From an uncultured Eubacteriales bacterium (GTDB lineage: Bacteria > Bacillota > Clostridia > Oscillospirales > CAG-272), in NCBI GenBank assembly GCA_934477985.1, contig CAKSOR010000069.1:1-9759 (forward strand): 9,759 nucleotides of DNA, read 5' to 3'. Within the stretch, counting starts at the first letter, position 1, and the number at the start of each line of letters is the position of its first letter. Position numbers and translations under genes: made by a program. Shown here piece by piece: positions 7,299 to 9,759 of the stretch. A model generated the notes under the pieces. That model was not told the DNA's origin. It was given only the letters and a program-made list of their open reading frames with translations, and searched no databases.

Positions 7299-8378
7299 TT
7301 ATTTTCCCTCCATCATTGAAATGAATCTGTCGAACAAAAACTGCGTGTCGAGCGGTCCGCCCGAAGCCTCGGGGTGGAACTGCACTGAGAAAGCCGGGCG
7401 GTCGAGATAGTCGATTCCCTCGACGGTGCCGTCGTTTCCGTTTATATAGCTTATGCGCGCGTTCGGCGCGAGTGAATCCTCGCAGATAGCGTAGCCGTGG
7501 TTCTGGCTGGTGATGAAGACTCTGCCGTCCGAGGTGCGGATCGCGGGCTGGTTTCCGCCGCGGTGACCGTATTTCAGCTTCGTCGTGGTCATTCCCGAGG
7601 CGAGAGCCATCAGCTGATGACCGAGGCAGATTCCGAAGACCGGAAGTCCCGAGTCAAGGAGCTTTTTAAGCTCTTCGATGACGTGAACATTGTCGGTCGG
7701 GTCGCCGGGGCCGTTTGAGAGCATTACGCCGCTCGGGTTGAAATCCATGATCTCCTCAAAGGTCGCCGAAGCGGGAACGGTGACGACCTCGCAGCCGCGC
7801 TTCATGAGCTCGCGGCGGATTCCGCCCTTTGTGCCGAAGTCCCAGAGGACGACGCGGCGTTCGGCGTTTTCCGGCGTGTCGATGTGCGGGGCTTTGCAGG
7901 TGACCTTTTCGACGGGGTTCTTTACGCTGAACGCGGCAAGCTCGGCAAGGATCTTGTCGAGGTCAGCGGGATATTCGTGAACGACCTTGGCCGCCATGAC
8001 GCCGACCTCGCGGACGATACGAGTGAGCGCGCGGGTGTCAACGCCCGAGATTCCGGGTACGCCGTGCTCGCTTAAAAAAACGTCAAGAGCACCTTCACAC
8101 CTGAAATTCGAAGGCTCTTGACATAAGTCTCTGACAATATAAGCTGAAAGCGCGGTGCCGTTGCTCTCCGCGTCAGGAGTAACACCGTAATTACCGATAA
8201 GGGGGAAGGTCTGAATAACGATCTGACCGGAATAGCTGGGGTCAGTGAGGGTTTCGAGATAGCCGGTCATAGCGGTAGTGAAAACAATTTCCCCTATAGC
8301 GTCGGACTGACTTCCGATAGCGTTGCCCTTGAAGACTCTGCCGTTTGCGAGAATCAGGTATGCGTCTTTTTTCTGCAT
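7299..8378 (-). CDS. carA: Carbamoyl-phosphate synthase small subunit (glutamine amidotransferase)
   Basis: CarA hydrolyses glutamine and channels ammonia to CarB; together they supply carbamoyl phosphate for pyrimidine and arginine synthesis. The 359-residue length is normal. The N-terminal CPSase small-chain domain spans about 5-150 (GEIVFTTAMTGYLETLTDPS at 29-48, GISGVDTRALTR at 109-120). The class I glutaminase domain follows: LSNGPGDP (220-227), FGICLGHQ with nucleophile Cys251, and QFHPEASGGP with His335 and Glu337 completing the triad. The ATG at 8378 has GGAGGT (8385-8390) six bases upstream. It is the first gene of carA-carB/dapF; the stop (7299-7301) is one base from the carB start, suggesting translational coupling. 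Around codons 84-103 the codon use shifts to TTA, TGT, TTT and AGG, and a terminator-like hairpin is embedded there (separate entry). Confidence 0.97.
   Translation of the reverse strand: MQKKDAYLILANGRVFKGNAIGSQSDAIGEIVFTTAMTGYLETLTDPSYSGQIVIQTFPLIGNYGVTPDAESNGTALSAYIVRDLCQEPSNFRCEGALDVFLSEHGVPGISGVDTRALTRIVREVGVMAAKVVHEYPADLDKILAELAAFSVKNPVEKVTCKAPHIDTPENAERRVVLWDFGTKGGIRRELMKRGCEVVTVPASATFEEIMDFNPSGVMLSNGPGDPTDNVHVIEELKKLLDSGLPVFGICLGHQLMALASGMTTTKLKYGHRGGNQPAIRTSDGRVFITSQNHGYAICEDSLAPNARISYINGNDGTVEGIDYLDRPAFSVQFHPEASGGPLDTQFLFDRFISMMEGK
8074..8122 (-). terminator. Terminator-like hairpin inside carA coding sequence
   Basis: On the sense strand of carA: GTCAAGAG CCTTC (8122-8110), a 13-nt loop, then GAAGG, a 2-nt bulge and CTCTTGAC (8096-8082). 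This gives a 13-bp stem with one bulge, followed by G and seven T (8080-8074). That is the form of an intrinsic terminator, about 260 bases into carA. The T-run encodes Val-Phe-Leu as GTT TTT TTA, codons this GC-rich gene otherwise tends to avoid. Ribosomes translating carA would cover the hairpin, so it could end transcription only when translation lags. Function is inferred; the structure is directly visible. Confidence 0.5.
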
Positions 8379-8420
8379 GATTTTACCTCCGATTTTCTTT
8401 TGTGGGTTCGCATTTTGAAT

Positions 8421-8449
8421 ATTATATCACAACCGCGGTCAATTGTCAA
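8421..8449 (-). promoter_or_regulatory. Consensus SigA promoter of the carA-carB/dapF operon
   Basis: Perfect -35 TTGACA (8444-8449) and perfect -10 TATAAT (8421-8426) with a 17-base spacer on the minus strand. The predicted start near 8414 leaves a leader of about 36 nt before the carA ATG, too short for a PyrR attenuator or T-box. A promoter this strong implies a need for repression, which fits the palindrome within its spacer. Confidence 0.93.
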
Positions 8450-8487
8450 GCTGTAAAGTCTATAAAGATTATGGAAGACCGCGGTTG
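8430..8487. promoter_or_regulatory. Paired palindromic operator-like sites at the carA promoter
   Basis: An 11-bp sequence occurs twice in inverted orientation: CAACCGCGGTC (8430-8440) and GACCGCGGTTG (8477-8487). Each copy has the self-complementary core ACCGCGGT, and the cores are 46 bp apart centre to centre. The first lies wholly between the -35 and -10 boxes of the carA promoter, where a bound protein would block RNA polymerase; the second lies upstream, as expected for cooperative binding or a small loop. Alternatively the two copies pair in RNA read through from the upstream gene. The binding protein is unknown. Confidence 0.55.
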
Positions 8488-8523
8488 GAAATTGAGCAGA
8501 AATGCGCTTGTGCTCTATATTTA

Positions 8524-9378
8524 TCAGACCATAAGGGTCTTTTTCTTCTTTGAGGCGTTCATCGAGCGGTCGAGATAGGGCTTGACCTCGCCGTAGATAC
8601 GGCTGGTGACGATCGAGAAAAGGATGTCGACTATACAGAGCTGACCGATGCGGGAGCTCATCGCGCCGGAGCGGATAAAGTTCTCGTCTGAGACCATAAA
8701 GAGGTTGATGTCGGTGGCGTCGGCAAGGGAATTCTTTCCAAGGCGGGTGATGCTTATAGTCTGTGCGCCTGTGGATTTCACAATCTCAAGGGTATCGAGA
8801 AGGTCGCGGGTTTCGCCGGTATACGAGATAAAGACCGCTGCGTCGTCCTTTGAGAGGTTTGAGGCGGTGAGGATCTGGAGATGCGGGTCGGTCTGCGCGG
8901 TGGCGAGCTTATTGATGCGGAGGAATTTATTCTGCGCGTCAAGGGCGACAAAGCCGGAGTTTCCGACGCCGTAGAAGTCTATGCGGCGCGCCTTTATCAG
9001 GAGCTCGACGGCTTTCGCGAGCGCCTGGTAGTCCATGATCTCCATTGTGTTCCTGATCGCCTTGATATTATTGTCGCAGACCTTTGAGACGATGTCGGGC
9101 GAGTCGTCGTTCGGGCTTATGTCCTTATAGCACATCTCGCCGTCGTCGCTTAAAAGTATGTCGGCGTTGAGGTACATACAGAGTTCCTTATAGCCGTTAT
9201 AGCCGAGGGTCTTACAGAGTCGGACGACTGTCGGCTTACTCGTTCCGCATTTGTCGGCAAGGTCGCTTATCGGCATCTTGACGACCTCGGCGGGATTATC
9301 GATTATATATTTCGCGATTCGTTTCTCGCTCGTCGAAAGCCTGTCGTAGCTTTCTTTTATATTCAGATAGCAGCGCAG
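8524..9378 (-). CDS. RpiR/MurR-family transcriptional regulator (HTH plus SIS domain)
   Basis: DNA-binding regulator that senses a phosphosugar. Read from CTG at 9378 it has 284 residues, the usual family size. The N-terminal HTH-6 domain (about 1-80) contains YDRLSTSEKRIAKYIIDNP (11-29) and the helix-turn-helix DLADKCGTSKPTVVRLCKTL (39-58). The SIS domain (about 120-250) has FYGVGNSG (135-142) and SYTGETRD (185-192), the usual phosphosugar-binding loops. The first ATG (9276) would remove 34 conserved residues of the DNA-binding domain. No ATG, GTG or TTG exists between it and the in-frame stop upstream, while CTG 9378 lies nine bases after AAGGAG and aligns with the family's normal start. 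The gene ends in a tandem TGA TAA. The 145-bp gap to carA and the separate carA promoter mean carA is not obviously its target; the effector is unidentified. Confidence 0.88.
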   Translation of the reverse strand: MRCYLNIKESYDRLSTSEKRIAKYIIDNPAEVVKMPISDLADKCGTSKPTVVRLCKTLGYNGYKELCMYLNADILLSDDGEMCYKDISPNDDSPDIVSKVCDNNIKAIRNTMEIMDYQALAKAVELLIKARRIDFYGVGNSGFVALDAQNKFLRINKLATAQTDPHLQILTASNLSKDDAAVFISYTGETRDLLDTLEIVKSTGAQTISITRLGKNSLADATDINLFMVSDENFIRSGAMSSRIGQLCIVDILFSIVTSRIYGEVKPYLDRSMNASKKKKTLMV

Positions 9379-9387
9379 TTTAAACAG

Positions 9388-9393
9388 CTCCTT
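9388..9393 (-). promoter_or_regulatory. Ribosome binding site that sets the RpiR-family start
   Basis: AAGGAG on the minus strand, nine bases before CTG 9376-9378 (another CTG, 9385-9387, touches it directly and is too close). There is no comparable site before the ATG at 9276, where the preceding bases encode conserved domain residues. This placement is the main argument for a CTG start. Confidence 0.6.
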
Positions 9394-9424
9394 CGTTTAT
9401 TGATTTAACTTATAGTTACGGAAT

Positions 9425-9440
9425 TAGTTCCATAGTTCCA
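9425..9440. repeat. Tandem 8-bp repeat at the RpiR-gene transcription start
   Basis: TAGTTCCA occurs twice without a gap (9425-9432 and 9433-9440), starting just downstream of the -10 box, at the predicted start of transcription. An overlapping inverted element GGAA-TTAG-TTCC covers 9420-9431. Position and symmetry suit an operator, possibly for autoregulation by the RpiR-family protein, but this is inference. Confidence 0.4.
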
Positions 9441-9444
9441 TTCT

Positions 9445-9473
9445 ATTATACACGATTTGCCCCGGAATTGCAA
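9445..9473 (-). promoter_or_regulatory. SigA-type promoter of the RpiR-family gene
   Basis: -10 TATAAT (9445-9450) preceded by TG one base upstream, and -35 TTGCAA (9468-9473), with a 17-base spacer on the minus strand. The predicted start near 9438 gives a leader of about 60 nt containing the tandem TAGTTCCA element and the ribosome binding site. Confidence 0.8.
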
Positions 9474-9490
9474 GCGATTTCGGGGCAAAT
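9455..9490. repeat. Inverted repeat enclosing the -35 box of the RpiR-gene promoter
   Basis: ATTTGCCCCG (9455-9464) and its exact complement CGGGGCAAAT (9481-9490), 10-bp arms separated by 16 bp that hold the -35 box. Three more pairs (AAT/ATT) form inside after a mismatch. No T-tract follows in either direction beyond three T, so it is not a clean terminator. It could be an operator, or an eighth member of the hairpin cluster immediately to its right. Confidence 0.55.
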
Positions 9491-9516
9491 TTGCAGTATG
9501 TTCACACTTTTTCATG

Positions 9517-9751
9517 TCCGGGGGCGAGTTGCGCCCCCGGATGTCCAAACGGCGCGGCGTTGCCGCGCCGTTTGGACGCCCGCCAGGGCGGCGCAGCCGC
9601 CCTGGCGGGCCGCAGGTGGCTCGCGCAGCGAGCCATCCGCCTCGTGCACGGCGCAGCCACAGGCTGCGCCGGCGCGAGACGGACGGGCACGGAGTGCCCG
9701 CCTGCGCGCCGCGGTCGCACGTCCCCTCCGTGCCAAAGGCACGGAGGGGAC
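9517..9751. repeat. Array of seven tandem GC-rich hairpins
   Basis: Seven adjacent inverted repeats fill this stretch. H1 9517-9541, 10 bp, loop AGTTG. H2 9543-9577, 16 bp perfect, loop GTT. H3 9578-9610, 15 bp perfect, loop GCA. H4 9612-9640, 12 bp with two bulges, loop GCA. H5 9641-9678, 10 bp perfect and 7 more past a bulge, loop ACA. H6 9684-9700, 7 bp, loop GGA. H7 9721-9751, 14 bp perfect, loop AAA. The stems differ in sequence, so it is not a simple tandem repeat, yet six of seven loops are exactly three bases. The stretch is much richer in GC than its flanks and holds no credible gene: open frames on both strands are by-products of the palindromes. It may be an extragenic palindromic element cluster, a structured RNA, or the end of something that continues past the right edge. 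Confidence 0.85.
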
Positions 9752-9759
9752 TAACCGAC

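Noticed and set aside
8379..8414. PyrR attenuator, T-box or riboswitch in the carA leader
   Set aside because: The predicted leader is only about 36 nt and contains just the ribosome binding site; no PyrR-binding loop was seen.
8487..8523. Intrinsic terminator after the RpiR-family gene
   Set aside because: The only hairpin close to the stop (GAGCA / TGCTC) has a 5-bp stem, a 12-nt loop and no real T-tract.
9517..9751. CRISPR array
   Set aside because: The palindromes are all different and touch each other; there is no repeated unit with regular spacers.
9491..9754. Small open frames on both strands of the hairpin array
   Set aside because: Palindromic GC-rich DNA gives stop-free frames on both strands at once. 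The products are low-complexity Arg/Ala/Pro-rich, with no ribosome binding site.

Overview
All five genes in this window read leftward (minus strand). Features that suggest a Gram-positive Clostridia relative, perhaps an Oscillospiraceae-type gut bacterium, are: near-consensus SigA-type promoters (TTGACA-17-TATAAT), strong AGGAGG-like ribosome binding sites, a lipoprotein-type solute-binding protein, and a GC-rich coding style with AT-rich intergenic gaps. This placement is an inference from style and protein flavour only.

Layout in the direction of transcription (right to left): (1) 9517-9751, a run of seven back-to-back GC-rich hairpins with no credible gene. (2) 9376-9490, a promoter nested in an inverted repeat, driving an RpiR-family SIS-domain regulator (8524-9378) that seems to use a CTG start codon. 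(3) 8379-8523, a consensus promoter for carA with a palindromic operator-like site between its -35 and -10 boxes and an inverted copy 46 bp upstream. (4) carA (7299-8378), which carries an intrinsic-terminator-like hairpin plus T7 inside its coding sequence. (5) One nucleotide after carA, a 1353-residue reading frame (3236-7297) that joins a full-length carbamoyl-phosphate synthase large subunit (CarB) to a full-length diaminopimelate epimerase (DapF). (6) A GC-rich intercistronic hairpin, then a fused membrane/spermidine-synthase-like protein (1574-3163), closed by a clear intrinsic terminator (1538-1566). (7) 1388-1537, AT-rich and regulatory: a C10 tract, a 21-bp palindrome and a good promoter. 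(8) The first 462 codons of a sugar-type ABC transporter substrate-binding lipoprotein (1-1387), cut off by the left edge.

How the genes fit together: CarA (glutaminase) and CarB (synthetase) make carbamoyl phosphate for pyrimidines and arginine. DapF makes meso-diaminopimelate for lysine and peptidoglycan. Here CarB and DapF would be made as one chain from one message, which physically and stoichiometrically ties two unrelated pathways. The car-dapF message seems to be controlled at the promoter (operator pair) and perhaps by premature termination inside carA, since the roughly 36-nt leader is too short for a classical PyrR attenuator. The solute-binding protein and the RpiR regulator have their own promoters. 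Most notable for follow-up: the CarB-DapF fusion, the hairpin array, the intragenic terminator in carA, and the non-canonical start of the RpiR gene.
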